A stretch of DNA of 64,000 nt, taken from contig JAGTJM010000067.1 in the NCBI GenBank assembly GCA_020747015.1, positions 1-64,000 on the forward strand, in the 5' to 3' direction. The notes beneath the pieces are model-generated. The model ran no database searches. It was not told where the DNA came from and worked only from the letters and a program-made list of their open reading frames with translations. This DNA is from Pyrenochaeta sp. MPI-SDFR-AT-0127. Lineage: Eukaryota; Ascomycota; Dothideomycetes; Pleosporales; Cucurbitariaceae. The translations under genes and the position numbers were made by a program. Below are positions 22,904 to 34,873 of the stretch, piece by piece; the stretch's first letter is position 1; each line of letters opens with the position of its first letter.

Positions 22904-25210
22904 TCATTGACCCGAGGGGCTGTCCCATGTGGAGGCGGAATCGCTTGGCGGACTTGCCATGCCCAAGCCATAGCCCTGGCTTACATCGAAGATCATCGCA
23001 TCGTGTTCCATGGGTATGGTGAACATGTTATCCCAGCCATGCGCATTTATCAAGTCAGGAAACGCAATGCTGGGCGCAGGACTATACTGCTGATAGCTAG
23101 TCATTGGTGTCAACCCTACAGTCGCCATTGGGGCTTGGTAAGGCTGTTGCTGACTTGATGTGGACGGCATTGGGTCGTTTGAATAGGTCACTGGCGGTGC
23201 GTAGCCTTGAGGTTGTTGATGGGAGAAGGCAACTGACACGGGGACTTTTGATGAGGAGGCAGGTTGGGTGGTTTTTGGCTGTCCTTGGGGCTGAGGTGAC
23301 GTCGACTGCTGATGATTGCTCGCTGCAGCTTGGAGTGCAGCTGCCTGTGAATCTGCGTTTTCAGTCCCTGTTGCTCTGATCATACGATCGTACCACTTCT
23401 CGATTTTGCGTACTCGCTGCTCGTAATGAAAGAAGATATCTTTCTGCTTGTTGCCTTCGCCCGCTCTCCCTACCAGCGATCCAATCCTCAGCGCTAGATG
23501 CCGGAAAACATTGTCAATGTTCAATCGGTGCCGCAGATCGCGTGTCTGGGGCTCTACATTTGGTTCTCTGCTGATAATGGCAAGCTTGGCAGCAAGCGTA
23601 GTACCAAATGATAGCTGAATCCATTCGGAATTCGTCAACGCCATTTCAGATTTGGGAGGAAGCCATAGATAGAGATCGAGAAACGACTTGGCGCCTTCTA
23701 ACCCATCGCGAAGAATGTTGAGATGTAAAGAAGGCGAGTTCTGAAGATTTCGCTCGAAGAATGCAACCTGGTAGAGGAAGAGCTTGGCAGTATGAAATTG
23801 CATGAAGAGAAGATCTGCGAAGGTCAATTCTTAGTCGATGGACACAGACAATTCACAGCATTGGCTCGACTTACGGCTATCGCTGACATCCGAGCAAAGA
23901 TACACTCTGAAATCTTCCAACTCAGATCGCACACGCAAGTATGCTGATTGTGCGTCTGAGTCCGAGTCTGATGCAGTCGCAATCTTGTCAATACTCTCAA
24001 TAATCCGCTGCAGCCGTATCACATGATATAGGTCTTTGTCCGTTCTGTACTCGGCCTTCTGTTGCAGGTCGAGACATCCATCCTCGATGAACTGCGTGCA
24101 TGGGAAGGTATTCAACTTGTCGAGGAGTTTAGATATTCTAGTTGCATGTTAGAACTCCATTCAGTTGTGAGGGTTCAAGTGAGCGTACGTTGACGAGATG
24201 TAGAAGATGCCAGCTGCTGCTCGCTGTTCCTCTGCGCCCCATGTCTGTGTGCCAACCTTTTCAGCGATAGGATCGCGCTTACTCCCGGCGTTGGCAGGCT
24301 TTGGGCGCAAAGGTTTGCGGTCAAGGCGCATATCGACAGCTATGGAGATTGCGAGCTGAAGGTACTGTGAGTAGAATTTAGATCGTCCATGATATTGATT
24401 CCTATGTTATGTCAGCATTGGTTGCGTGCAGCTAGTCTCAACACGCTGCTGCCCTACCAGGCCAGGACAATCAAAAGCCCTTGAAGATACTCGAGTTGCA
24501 GGCAGTCATCCCCGCCGAGTAGCACCTTGTCGCTCACCAGGAACTTGAAGCGGTGACATAGTTTGTCTTGAGTGTTCAAGTCGTGGAAAGAAGCCACCGA
24601 CAGTATCGCGAGGAATAGGAAGGACTTTGTGTGTCGAAGCTCGCCGCCCGTGACGTAGGGTGGGATGATTATGAAGGGGAAATGCGGCATCATGTCGGCC
24701 TTGTACACTTCCACCAGCGTCTCTGCCTGTTCAATTGAGACGATGTCTTCGTCGATAACGTCGCCATCTTGGTCTGGTGACATTGACGCACCGGTCGAGG
24801 TGTCGGTCGTCGTTTCTTCGGGGAGGGGCTGCTGGACGATAGGCCCGGGTCTATGTAGGCGCAGAAGATCCTGGACTTGCTGCTCGAGAGCCTGTATCCG
24901 TCTAGAGCGCCGTCAGTATGTCAATATGGGTCCATGAGGCGTGGTGGCCTACGAGTCGCGCTTGGCCGAGTTGTCGCGCCGTCGCGCTGGCCGGAACACG
25001 CATGGTTTCCCCAATCGCGCACATCTGCCGCCATCATCAGCCTGGATTGACTCTCTCTCAAGCCCGTCGTCCCAACCTGTCGCAGATGTCGTTCCGCTGG
25101 GTCCGGTCACATCTGATCTTCAGCGAGAAGCAGTTCTGGCATGTTTTGGAGATGAGCGGGGCAGAAGCGCCGCTCCTGGTCAACCCAGCGCCCGGCGGAG
25201 CCAGCGACAT
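22904..25210 (-). CDS. Zn2Cys6 transcription factor with fungal MHR domain
   Basis: Six exons: 25210-25077, 25024-24953, 24901-24458, 24401-24189, 24137-23875, 23814-22904; 678 aa. The zinc cluster is C24-x2-C27-x6-C34-x8-C43-x2-C46-x6-C53, and intron 1 splits it just after CDR (residues 43-45). A coiled-coil dimerisation helix follows (RIQALEQQVQDLL, about 70-82). The middle homology region begins near 120 (VYKADMMPHFPF). The C-terminal ~150 residues are Gln/Pro/Ser-rich, like an activation domain. The long first loop (x8) and the architecture recall War1-like or Leu3-like regulators, but I cannot assign an orthologue. The DNA-binding exons are too short to show as long open frames; they were found by translating across introns. 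Confidence 0.85.
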
Positions 25211-25880
25211 GGCCTTGAATTTCCCAGTAATCGCCTCTCAGCACTGTTAGAATCGATCATGAGGAGGAACAATCACAATCGCAGTTCAGAATAGCATACT
25301 ATGTGCCGCTCAGGCAGTCGTCGAGCGCCCAAGCGCCGGCCGGCGTTCGATGATTGGTCCCAGCAATGTGACTGGGCTTTGGCATATCCGCTACCCGGGA
25401 CTGTTAGAACAGGCAAATGACTGACCAGTCACAGGAGACGAGGCCGTTGGCCGTATACGGTTTACTCCTCAAACAGTGGCGCAGTCAATATACTTTGATT
25501 CAGGTGAAAGTGCATATTATTTCATCACTATTGGTCACGGTAGAATGGCAGCATATCGACTCGCACTGGGTACCCTGCACATCCTCGATGCACCCTATCC
25601 TATACGACGATCAAAGGCGCAGGCAACCCAGTTTCTGATTTTATGCATTGGTGGACGTGTAAGATGATACCGAACCACACCATTTTGTCACCTGTTACCT
25701 GCTCTCTAGCAACCTTAACTGCATTACTACCGTAATGGACGAGAACATTAAGCGCATCTCGCGGCCATGTGCTAGCTCAAATGCTCAAAATTCTGAATCC
25801 CAGCAACAGAGCTTCTTCCTTTGCGCGATGGTCCCGAAACTTCAGCCTTGTCTTCAGCCTTGGACCTGACGGCGGAAACA
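25211..25880. other. Spacer between regulator and decayed gene
   Basis: About 670 bp; the left part is the regulator's promoter. No coding signal seen. Confidence 0.45.
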
Positions 25881-27919
25881 ATGAAGGAGGCACCGTTGAT
25901 TGAGGAGAAACGTCCAACTTGTGTTTCTATACTGTACGCGTGGATATGTCAGTGGTTAACCCTTACTTTGATAGTATCATTGCTTTTAAATGGTAAGCCT
26001 CACACCCCAATGCAGAGACCTAGTACTGACATGATAGCCCTTCTTTGTTCAATCAGTCACTATATTTTTCTTCAAAATCTTGACGGGAGGATGACACAGA
26101 ATCGACGGATCCAACAGCCGCACAGCACTACAATATCGGTTTTCCTTACTGTAGTCTTCAAGGCTTGTACTGTCGGTAATGTCGGTTTATCATTTACCCT
26201 GTAATTATGGTATAACCTTCGCCAGAAGAATTTTACAATAGGTCGGATAGAGCAACTTTTCTGCATGCGTTTCAATCCTTTCGAGATGACGAGGTTACGC
26301 GCTTCTTGGGAGGCACCCGTACTGTTCTTAATGGCCATATTCACGTGAATAGTACCACTAGCCATGATATACCCACCGTCTGCTCTCGCTGTATCTTTGC
26401 GGCATACTCAACGAACAAAATCTTTGACACATCAGTTTTGAACCCTGTAGTGCCTCCTTATTTCGGGCTCAGACTTCAACTACTATGAGCTTTTTGGGCC
26501 CGACAATCACCGGATGTACAAAACAAAGTTGCATCCTTTTCATGAACGAAGTGTAACAGCAGCTTACAGGTACGCTACTCACCCGCATTTCGTGCATACT
26601 TAATGAATTAAATCAGGGTGGCCCATGATTCTTTGCGAGGGCTAGCCTACCTGGTACTAATTTCAGGTAGAATACTAGACGTTCCTCCACTAGCGGGTGA
26701 GAACTTGTCCTTCGTTTTGGAGTTCAGAAGCCCTCAACTCGACTGCCAGGAGGAAATCATCGAAATCACAGACGCGAAAGATACTAAGATCATTGGTTCC
26801 ATCAGAGTGCTCCAATGTCATTGGTGCCAGGAAACGGTCAACCCAAATTTAACCATAAGAGCTGTGCAAGCTTTGCGCTGGTCTCCACACAACGTCTGCT
26901 GGAACCTGATTCTTTAACATTTTTCGACGGCGATATACAGATGCTAACCTCTGAATCAGTCTCTGTTATATACACACTGAATGTGTCATACATCAATGGC
27001 GCCTGTCACCTTGCTTACAAAACAAAGCCCTCGACCTCTTCGGCCCAAACGAGAGGCCTTATTCTCTTACCCAACTCCTTACTATAATTTTTCTTATGCA
27101 ACCACTCTTCCTAATCGTACAGAATGGGTTGCTAGTATCCATCAACTGTTAAGAGCTGGGAATGAATTGGTTTTTGGTCACGGTTGCGCTCAAGAACTTT
27201 GAATTTCAATGCCAGAATGGTCCTCAGACTGATTTTAGCGCTGCAAACCTGACTCTATCAAATGGAATTGAAATACAGGGATTTGAGAGCAAATTGTTAT
27301 CCTGTATGCGGCCTGGGGGTAATTATCCTCGATTCATGTTGCATGTGGTATACGCTTATGGCAGCGGTGTGGCTTTAGTTCCCCTTGCTTTTGATAAGAT
27401 CCGTCTTCACCCAACGCACGAGATTATGAAGATACTGGCGACTTGAATGTCTTCAGTCCTAGTATTTTTAACACAAATGAGCAGACATTGAACGAGTACG
27501 TCACAAACGTCACCATATCCGCAGCCTCTCTTAACATTGGAACGAACAACACCCCAGTGAACGTGACTGAATATCATACTTTCTACGATTTCAACGCGCC
27601 TATCAACCTTATTCTGGCCTATGCATTCTCTTTAGTATTTGGGCTATTTTTCGTTGTTATTGGAATCTGGTCATTGTCGCGGAATGGAATTTCAGCACGT
27701 GATGGAGGTTTCCTGCAGGCCATGACAAGGACCCTCGGACGGATGGAGATGGAGGAGCTCGTTGTGGCAAACCAAGAAAGCAAAAGTGGAGACCATACAT
27801 GCGGAGAGCTGCTAAAAATGCGAATTCGGTGCGGAGAGTTAGTAGATGCCGAGGGCGTAGGTACGGGATTAGCAGGATTCGGGACGATCGAGGAAACAAA
27901 GATGTTAAGAAAAGGTTGA
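25881..27919 (+). pseudogene. Decayed gene for a fungal multi-pass membrane protein
   Basis: The N-terminal exon (from ATG 25881) encodes a cytosolic start and one transmembrane segment. After a normal intron (GTAAGC..GATAG) the frame continues through the membrane block ISHYIFLQNLDGR, TVVFKACTVGNVGLSFTL, LWYNLRQKNFTIGRIEQLF and PVLFLMAIFT. That block is interrupted by TAA just before LWY and by TGA inside the fourth hydrophobic helix. Frame then shifts at least twice more: near 26460 before the segment DFNYYELFGPDNH, and near 26870-26890. The C-terminus (INLILAYAFSLVFGLFFVVI) is open again. Order and motifs match a fungal family with N-terminal helices, a long extracellular Cys-containing region and a last helix. 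Stops inside conserved helices cannot be spliced away. Confidence 0.6.
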
Positions 27920-28035
27920 CATTCTGGTTAAGTGTGGTAAGCCTTCCATTTTCATTTAGGGCTGTGACGATAGAGGCTTGTCAATTCATTTGTACTTTTT
28001 AATATCACAGTGTATAGTCTTCACGAATTCGTCAT

Positions 28036-29667
28036 TCATGCGCCATACACCTTCTGTCCACCAAACCATGTCTCTACCACCCTCGCTCCAAGCAGCTCTT
28101 CACCCTTCCACGCCGTATCAACGACGCAGAAATCTGCCAATTTACCCACCTCCAAGCTTCCCACCCTGTCCTCAGCAAATGATGAGTACGCAACGCCCGA
28201 TGTTGCTGCAGTCACAGCCTGTGCGAGCTCCAATCTGAAGTGTCCATTCACAGGCTCATCACCAGCACCTGGTTGCCTTGCTGACTTGCGTGTAGTTGCC
28301 ACATATAAATTTGGCAACGGTGCATGAGGTGCAGTCGGAGAGTCAGAACCAATAGCGAGAAGCGCGCCATGATCAGCAAACTCAGAATACGCGAAAGCGC
28401 GCTTGACTCGCTCAGGGCCCAGCAGCTTCGGCCAAGCACGGAGAATGGCAGGATCGGAATGGACTGGCTGGATGCTTGCCGTGATCCCTAGCTTCCCCAG
28501 TCTCTTCGCGTCTTCAGGTGCAGTGAGCTCCAGATGTTCGATTCGATGGCGTTGGCCTGGCTTCCCATGCTGTTCGAGAACATTGATCGCATTGTGAACC
28601 GCTTGATCACCAATAGCATGCAGAGCACACTGCAGACCTGATTCACAGGCCTTTTTAACGACTGGACCAAGCATCTCAGGCGTCCAAATTGGGCCTTCGA
28701 AGTGGGCATTGGATGTATATGGCTCTGCGAGCGCGGCAGTGCATGCATCAATAACACCATCGCAGATTATCTTGATGCCTACGACCCTCAAGTCTGGGCT
28801 AGAGTCGCTACTGAATTGCCGATTGAGTTCAACAGCGCGTTCTACTTGTCGTAGTCGGTGTTCCTCGCTCTCGCCCGGCAATATACACCAATGCGCAGCA
28901 ACTCGAATTGGGAGAGACCCGCCTTCAGCTTCCCGAAGCGCGAGTATCGCTTCCCATGCGTTTTCATCCATGGCCATATCGATACATCCGGTACAACCGA
29001 CTTGATGGTACGCTTTGATGGCCGCCCTCAATGCTGCCATCTTGTCTTCCATAGGGAGCACCTCTGCTAGGTACGGCCATACAATTAACAGAACGCACGC
29101 TTCACTGAGCAAACCTGATGCGTTGCCCTTCTCATCGCGTTCGATGGTTCCACCAGCCGGATCTTCCATCTCTTGAATTCCCATCTCCTTCAGTGCTGCA
29201 CTGTTACACCAGACCGAATGTAAATCCTTGGAGTCAATGTATATCGGCCTCGGATCTAGGTCATCCAACATGCTCGCTTTCGCTTCGCCATTTGTCATAC
29301 TGTGCATCCATCCTTTGCACAATATGCGTTTCTTGTTGGGATTCTCCTTTGCATATTTTGTTATGCGCGATCGGATATCGTTCAAATCTTTTGCATCGTC
29401 CAGATCAACTTTGTGCAGCGATTGACCCAACATGAGAAAATGCATGTGACCATCGATAAATCCTGGGAAGACATGCCGACCTTGGAGATCTTTCACCTCA
29501 GTTCCCGCATCGCGATACGTTTGAATCTCTGGAGCATCAGAGTGACCCACAAACGCAATACGGCCATCTTTCACAACCAATGCAGAATGAAAGTCTGCCG
29601 ATGCCGCCGAGCCACCCTTGAAGAATTGGCCGTTTGTAAAAATTGTGGTGTTTGGTTGTGCAGTCAT
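28036..29667 (-). CDS. Amidohydrolase family 3 (YtcJ/LAF3-like) metal-dependent hydrolase
   Basis: Intronless, 543 aa. It starts at the small beta-domain (TIFTNGQFFKGG) and the metal-binding H-x-H is H74-M-H76 in PGFIDGHMHF. Further barrel ligands follow in order: AAHWC, ALHAIGDQAV, RIEHLE and the metal Asp in IGSDSPTAP. The C-terminal beta-domain ends GSLEVGKLADFCVVD, the usual Amidohydro_3 closing. Members cut C-N bonds in N-substituted formamides and related compounds; the natural substrate in fungi is mostly unknown. No secretion signal, so cytosolic. It lies 117 bp from the end of the decayed membrane gene, tail to tail. Confidence 0.87.
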   Translation of the reverse strand: MTAQPNTTIFTNGQFFKGGSAASADFHSALVVKDGRIAFVGHSDAPEIQTYRDAGTEVKDLQGRHVFPGFIDGHMHFLMLGQSLHKVDLDDAKDLNDIRSRITKYAKENPNKKRILCKGWMHSMTNGEAKASMLDDLDPRPIYIDSKDLHSVWCNSAALKEMGIQEMEDPAGGTIERDEKGNASGLLSEACVLLIVWPYLAEVLPMEDKMAALRAAIKAYHQVGCTGCIDMAMDENAWEAILALREAEGGSLPIRVAAHWCILPGESEEHRLRQVERAVELNRQFSSDSSPDLRVVGIKIICDGVIDACTAALAEPYTSNAHFEGPIWTPEMLGPVVKKACESGLQCALHAIGDQAVHNAINVLEQHGKPGQRHRIEHLELTAPEDAKRLGKLGITASIQPVHSDPAILRAWPKLLGPERVKRAFAYSEFADHGALLAIGSDSPTAPHAPLPNLYVATTRKSARQPGAGDEPVNGHFRLELAQAVTAATSGVAYSSFAEDRVGSLEVGKLADFCVVDTAWKGEELLGARVVETWFGGQKVYGA

Positions 29668-30125
29668 AGTGAAGAAGTGGTGTTGAAATTCAAGGAGATT
29701 TTGGGCAAGGTGAGGGGTTATCAGATCTGGTCAACCTTGCACCTCCGCTACCGGAGATCCGATGCTACCCGTTCCAACCACCATTCCAAAACCGCAGCAC
29801 CTCACTAGCTAGAGCGCTAGTTGAAGAATATTCGAGATTTGATAGGATGATGAGGAATTATGCTCTGAGATGAAAGGGAAAAAACGTCCTTTCGTAGAAT
29901 TGTTATTATGGAATCCCGCGACTACCCTGGCAGTAGAAAAGTGTTTTAATCTAGTCCATTGCAATTGTGCTGCTCTCTAAGTACATGTATATTCATGTTG
30001 TATTTAGATAGAAGTTGGGCTGAGCAGTGGGAGAGACCTGCATGCCATCTATTGTACAGAGACGCTATGAAGTAAATAAACAGACGCGCCCGTGACTCGA
30101 CCGAATTTACCTCAGTACGTTTCCA
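29668..30125. other. Intergenic spacer
   Basis: About 460 bp between the amidohydrolase start and the stop of the first double-cluster regulator. Nothing recognised. Confidence 0.5.
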
Positions 30126-32023
30126 TCAATGGTCTGGTAAAAGCTCGAACACCGCCGTGAGGATTCGATAACCAGTGCGAAAGCACAATGATTTGCTTTG
30201 CTCTCGAGCGATAATATCAACGCACGATTTCAAGGTACTTAGAATTGTTTGTCGAGGTGGGACTGCTTCCTCGTGTATTATGGTTGTGGATAATGGCGTA
30301 TCGCTTCGTAGCAAGTGAATGCACGTTGTAAGAGCGGCACCGAAGAAGTCCAGCATATATGGACGGCCTATAAACTCTATGTTTGGGTATTGGGACGACG
30401 TTTCCGAAAGAATTCGTTGGTGGCCTATCAATGCCAAGCTGCATTCGAGAGAGGACCAGTATGAGGTAGAATACAGAAAAGGTGCGTCAGGGTCCATAGC
30501 ATAACGGCGATGCAGTACCAGTAAACTTCGTCGGAAGTAAATGTCGAATGTCAGATGGAGGACGTTGCTACCAGGTAGGTCGACGAATTGTCTTACCAGG
30601 CGTCTGATTTCAAGGTCGTATTCTATGACCTCGTCGTATTTGACCTGGTCTGTAGATGAGTTTATTCGAGCGAGGAAATGGCAGATGACGGGAAAAGATT
30701 GCGGAAGAAGGGAGTCCCAGCACTCTTCCAATGTACTCGGATTGTTCATTTCAACGGTAGCCAGAAGGGTGTCCTGCGGGAGAAGAGATTGCTGCCCGGT
30801 GATGAGAGACATCTGGATATCCAAGTAGACTACAACATTCCACAAGCGACGGCGACGATCTCTCTCTGAGACAATAGCAGGTTCATCAAGTTCTGGCATC
30901 CATTCCTGATGTAGCACCATCATCATGGATAAACGAACAACAACGCCCATCACATTCCAGCAGGTGTCAAGCACCCAACATGTTGCATATGCAATTTGCT
31001 TTGCCAGAACCATCAAGCAGAGCGTGCTGATATTTGTGGTCGTTGGTCGGAACATGTATGGTGTTTTGGCCAGACATGCTTCGCCGGCATAGAAAAACTC
31101 AGCGCACGTGTCGTGGTCGCGATGAGATGCGTGAGCTCCGAGCCCTAGCACGATTAGATACACTGCCAGCCAACTAGCATCAATCTTCTCGGGTGCAGCT
31201 ATGAAGTTTTCCACGTTACGATGAAACGTCAAGGGGTCCAAAACAGGCATCGACGGGTGATAAGCCTCAAAGTACCGGGCGATGAAATCATTAGCATCAG
31301 CAGAAGATGCTTGTAGAAGCTGCTGGACCTTGTCGAGTGATGCATATCGCGTTGACTCGACCGTTCCAAAGGGAAAGTTTCCAGGGAGTGCAAAGTCGCT
31401 TGAGCAGTCGCTTTCGACATGCTCTCGCATAGCAATCACAAATGGTGGGGCGTCGAGACCAGACAGTGATTCCAACTAACCGTAATCAGTACTAATAACA
31501 ATTACATGGAATGCATGCTACCTACTCGATTCAGCAGGGCCTTCCAGTGGCTCGACCCCCGTCTGCGCAAGAACCATGTCGCTACAGCATATTCAGGATC
31601 CTCGCCGGTCAGGGCGAAAGGAGGCAGGGGCCTTGGCGTCTCAATTGGCTTCGCTTTGTGCGTGTATATACACATTGTTTCATAACCTGATCGAGTGCAG
31701 CGGCCGCATGGATGAGATTTGTCGCATTTGATCTTCAATCGATGACAACGAGTGCACGACAAGCAGGCGCGGACTCGCTTTTTTACCACACGGCCATGGT
31801 TGGATGTTGGCGGTGCGAGCATCATCGAGCCTCGAGCATTCCCATCGTCGGTCTCAGTATCGATAGGACTGTCAGAAAAAGGAATGATTCTGGTACTATG
31901 GTCGTCATAGTTGCAAGGTGTACCGGCGCGCTCACAACGAGTGCAGCTTGGTCTGGCCTTGTCACACCTTCTCTTCCCTGCACGACATCGGTTGCATGTT
32001 TGCGCATCCCGAAATTGTGCCAT
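30126..32023 (-). CDS. Transcription factor with two tandem Zn2Cys6 clusters
   Basis: Exons 32023-31526 and 31475-30126 (50-bp intron), 615 aa. Cluster 1 is C10-x2-C13-x6-C20-x6-C27-x2-C30-x6-C37. Cluster 2 is C90-x2-C93-x6-C100-x5-C106-x2-C109-x8-C118, with the basic stretch RVVKKRVR before it. An acidic linker separates them. The rest is helical, with the middle-homology pattern YFEAYHPSMPVLDPLTF near 220. Most fungal binuclear-cluster proteins carry one cluster and dimerise by a coiled coil; I see no coiled coil here, so two clusters in one chain may bind two half-sites. Divergent from the MFS gene at 32619. The start MAQFRDAQ (32023) is preferred over a non-ATG extension. Confidence 0.85.
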
Positions 32024-32618
32024 ATATGGCCAAGATATCCAGAGGCAGTGCGGAAAGAACAATGAAACCGGGGATAGTCGGTGGAAAGATGCGGGCGCGG
32101 CATCTTTATGATGATGGCTGCATACACTTTGACCAGACGAGTTGCGGTGATTATCACCGACTACGACCGACGGCGCTAGTATTCCACTAGCACTAGATTA
32201 GGTAAAGCACGTGAACCCTGCATTCGAAACACCGCCTCTTGAGAATACTAACAGCCTCAAACACGAAACAGGGCATGAATTAGACCGAGAATGAATCAAG
32301 ACTAGACAAACATTGCCATGTTATGACATCTCGAAGAAGAGCCGCGGAGACACGGGAGTGCCATCAGACAAGCTCGGCTCCACCTTGAGTCTGCCCTGCG
32401 CCTTTGACACCTATCTGGAGAGAACAATACCGAAGGAGTTCTCTTAGGCAGTTTTTGGCGTCTGCATAGCTTATCGCCGATTGACAGCCGTCCGTAGGAT
32501 TCCTGAAATTACTTCTGTGCAAGAGTTCAGTCATATAAATGTATCGTGTCGCATCTCTTCCACCGTGGTTTCAGCACGTTTACGGCCTCTTCCTAGCGTT
32601 TGATTAAGCTTACATAGA
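32024..32618. other. Shared divergent promoter, regulator / MFS porter
   Basis: About 595 bp between the start of the double-cluster regulator and that of the 14-exon MFS gene. TATAAAT at 32534-32540 lies 79 bp before the MFS start and is a good TATA box. CCGAC/GTCGG motifs sit on the regulator side (listed separately). Confidence 0.55.
32077..32171. promoter_or_regulatory. CCGAC/GTCGG motif group 1
   Basis: GTCGG at 32077-32081, CCGAC at 32157-32161 and CCGAC at 32167-32171. The last two are in direct orientation with a 5-bp gap. CGG-type triplets are the usual half-sites of Zn2Cys6 proteins. The same pentamer recurs in the 41.7-kb promoter of this block. About one copy in either orientation is expected by chance per ~500 bp, so three in 95 bp is suggestive only. 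Confidence 0.35.
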
Positions 32619-34873
32619 ATGGCAACATCCAGCAATAATGGAGAAATAGCTCCTAGAACCGGCTCCCTTGAAGACCCTCCTCGATTGGCAGTCACAAAGA
32701 GATACCTTCAGCTCCTAGACGACGAAGTTTCAAACCCAGATAAGATCTTCATAAGCGGTTCGAGCCTTCAGACCCTAGATCCAAATCTAGTCGTGCTTGA
32801 TGAGACTCGACATGAGCACCCACGTGTAAGTGATCTTTGGTTCATTCTTAGCTGCACAGATCTGACGCAGCTTCCAAGTCCTGGGCATTTAGAAAGAAGG
32901 CACGTGCGACCGCTATTGTCGCTAGCTTCGGCTTTCTATCGCCCTTCTCGAGTACAACGGATCCAATACTTTCCAAATCCGGCAATGCTGACAGAATTAG
33001 GCGCGATTTTCGCACCCTCAATACTTGTCGTCATGAAAGATTTACAGATTACAGACAGCACTGTAGGAGCACTTCAAGTATCCATATTTCTGTTTGCCTT
33101 CGCAGTTGGACCTCTATTCTTAGCACCACTCAGCGAGAAGTATGGTCGGGTATGGATCATTCATATCGGCAACCTTATCTTCGTAACATTTTCAGTCGGT
33201 GGAGGCTTTACACGTACAGTACGTTCAATTAAAGACACCAAAATCTGCCTCTGACTTCATTAGGCCACACAATTCTTGGTGTGCCGCTTCATAGTAGGCA
33301 TTGGTGGGTCTGCCTCTATCTCTATCCTAGGAGGTTTCATAGCAGACATCTGGGATCTCGCGGCACGACCCAAAGCATCTGGACTCATCATGATAGGAAC
33401 GTGAGTGATCCTATATTTCTAGCATGCATAGTCACTGTACTAAAAGTTTAGTATGTTGGGGCCAATTCTTGGTCCCGTGTGCGGAGGCTGGATGTCCGAA
33501 CGTCTCTCATGGCGTTGGACAATTTGGATCCCCGTATGTCCCATGTTCAGCTTACTCGCTGTTTAATATAGCTAACAATTCCAAGGCTATTGCAAGTGCA
33601 ATACTATCCGTCATCGGGTTTATCTGGCTGCCTGAATCGTACGCGCCAAAGGTCTTGCAAACAAAGTTAAAGGAACTACGAAAGAGAGCTCCTGATGCTA
33701 AATGGTACACTGTTCTGGACTTCCAGGGTACGCCGAAGGGTCTTGGTACTCTAATGACCGGATTCGTTCGACCTGGTAAGCAGTCATAAAGGCCTCCGAC
33801 CAGCTGGTTGGGCTAATAAATTTTTAGTTGTTTACCTCGTCCTCGATCCTGCATTATTTTTCGCTTCACTCTTCCATTCCATCGCATTTGGTGTCATTTA
33901 TCTTATTATTGTAACAGTAAGATGATAATGCCGTATCTTACTTCGTGGTGTGCTTACTGATTTCCCTAGTATGCGGACATATTCGGAACAGGTTACGGTT
34001 TCTCGGTTGGTCTTGTTGGAACAGCCTTCCTCGCTGCCGGAGTTGGAACTCGTAAGGCTTGGCCTGAGTATGAAAGTTAGGCCTGCTAAAAGATTTATCA
34101 GTTATGGGTACTTTTGGCACCATTCGCGCTATGGAGGCTATCTTTAAGAGGAATGAAGCCTCGGGACAGATGAAGTATAAACCTGAGTCTAGGTATGATA
34201 TCTTTAACGAAGTATTGTGGCTTGTTTCTTACCCGAGCTCATGTGAAAACAGGATGATTAGCTGCATTGTAGGTGGAACATTGTTGGTTGGCGGCCTATT
34301 CATGTATGGCTTCACCGCTTTGAAGGTACACTTCATGGTTGTAGGTTTTCTCGAACAGCCTGCGCAGATTCAGCACTACTAAATCCTACAAGCCTCTTAT
34401 CGCCGTCGTCATATTGACAGCTGGAGCTGCAAACATAATGCTTGCGGTTCAATTGTATGCTATCGATGGGCATGTTCCCCCTAATCGTCCCCGTCCGATG
34501 GATTCTCACGTCACTATCAGTTTCAAATACCCCGCATCTGCATTTGCTGCCAGTATGTATATGAATTTCCCTGCGGTTGCTAAGCTTACACGCTCTAGTA
34601 TCATTCCTCCGTTGCATATTTGCTGGTGCATTTCCACTATTCGGTCCCAAACTCTTCAAACGACTTGGCGTAGACTGGGGTGTGGCTCTGCTCAGCTTCC
34701 TTGTTCTAGGAATTGGACTACCATTGGTCGTTCTTGTAAGTTGATACCTCCAAATGTTTCTTGAATAAGAGCTGACATCCTTGTGTTAGCTGTACATATT
34801 TGGGTCTCGATTGCGGAGAATAGGTGTCGACCGTGTTGAAAAATTTGAGGGAGCTGTGAAGATTTCGAAGTAG
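32619..34873 (+). CDS. MFS transporter, DHA1-like, 14 exons
   Basis: Exons: 32619-32825, 32879-32951, 33001-33218, 33264-33400, 33452-33533, 33586-33775, 33828-33916, 33970-34051, 34102-34192, 34253-34340, 34393-34469, 34521-34552, 34599-34735, 34790-34873; 528 aa and every junction keeps frame. Joining restores family blocks: HPRSWAFRKKARAT before helix 1, LAPLSEKYGR (motif A) after helix 2, GTMLGPILGPVCGGW in the antiporter region, and GAFPLFGPKLFKRLG near the end. About 12 membrane segments. This is the drug:H+ antiporter-1 subgroup that includes many cluster-associated effluxers and uptake porters; the substrate is unknown. Intron 11 (34470-34520) needs a GC donor; no GT donor keeps frame. 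Thirteen introns is many for this family. Confidence 0.82.

Noticed and set aside
25881..27919. RIP (repeat-induced point mutation) as cause of the pseudogene stops
   Set aside because: CAA to TAA fits CpA to TpA, but TGG to TGA does not fit that dinucleotide preference, and the region is not strongly AT-shifted. Not excluded, only unsupported.
34470..34520. GT donor at 34474 (GTTCCC) for MFS intron 11
   Set aside because: It gives the wrong phase for the only usable acceptor and breaks the conserved helix; the GC donor keeps frame.
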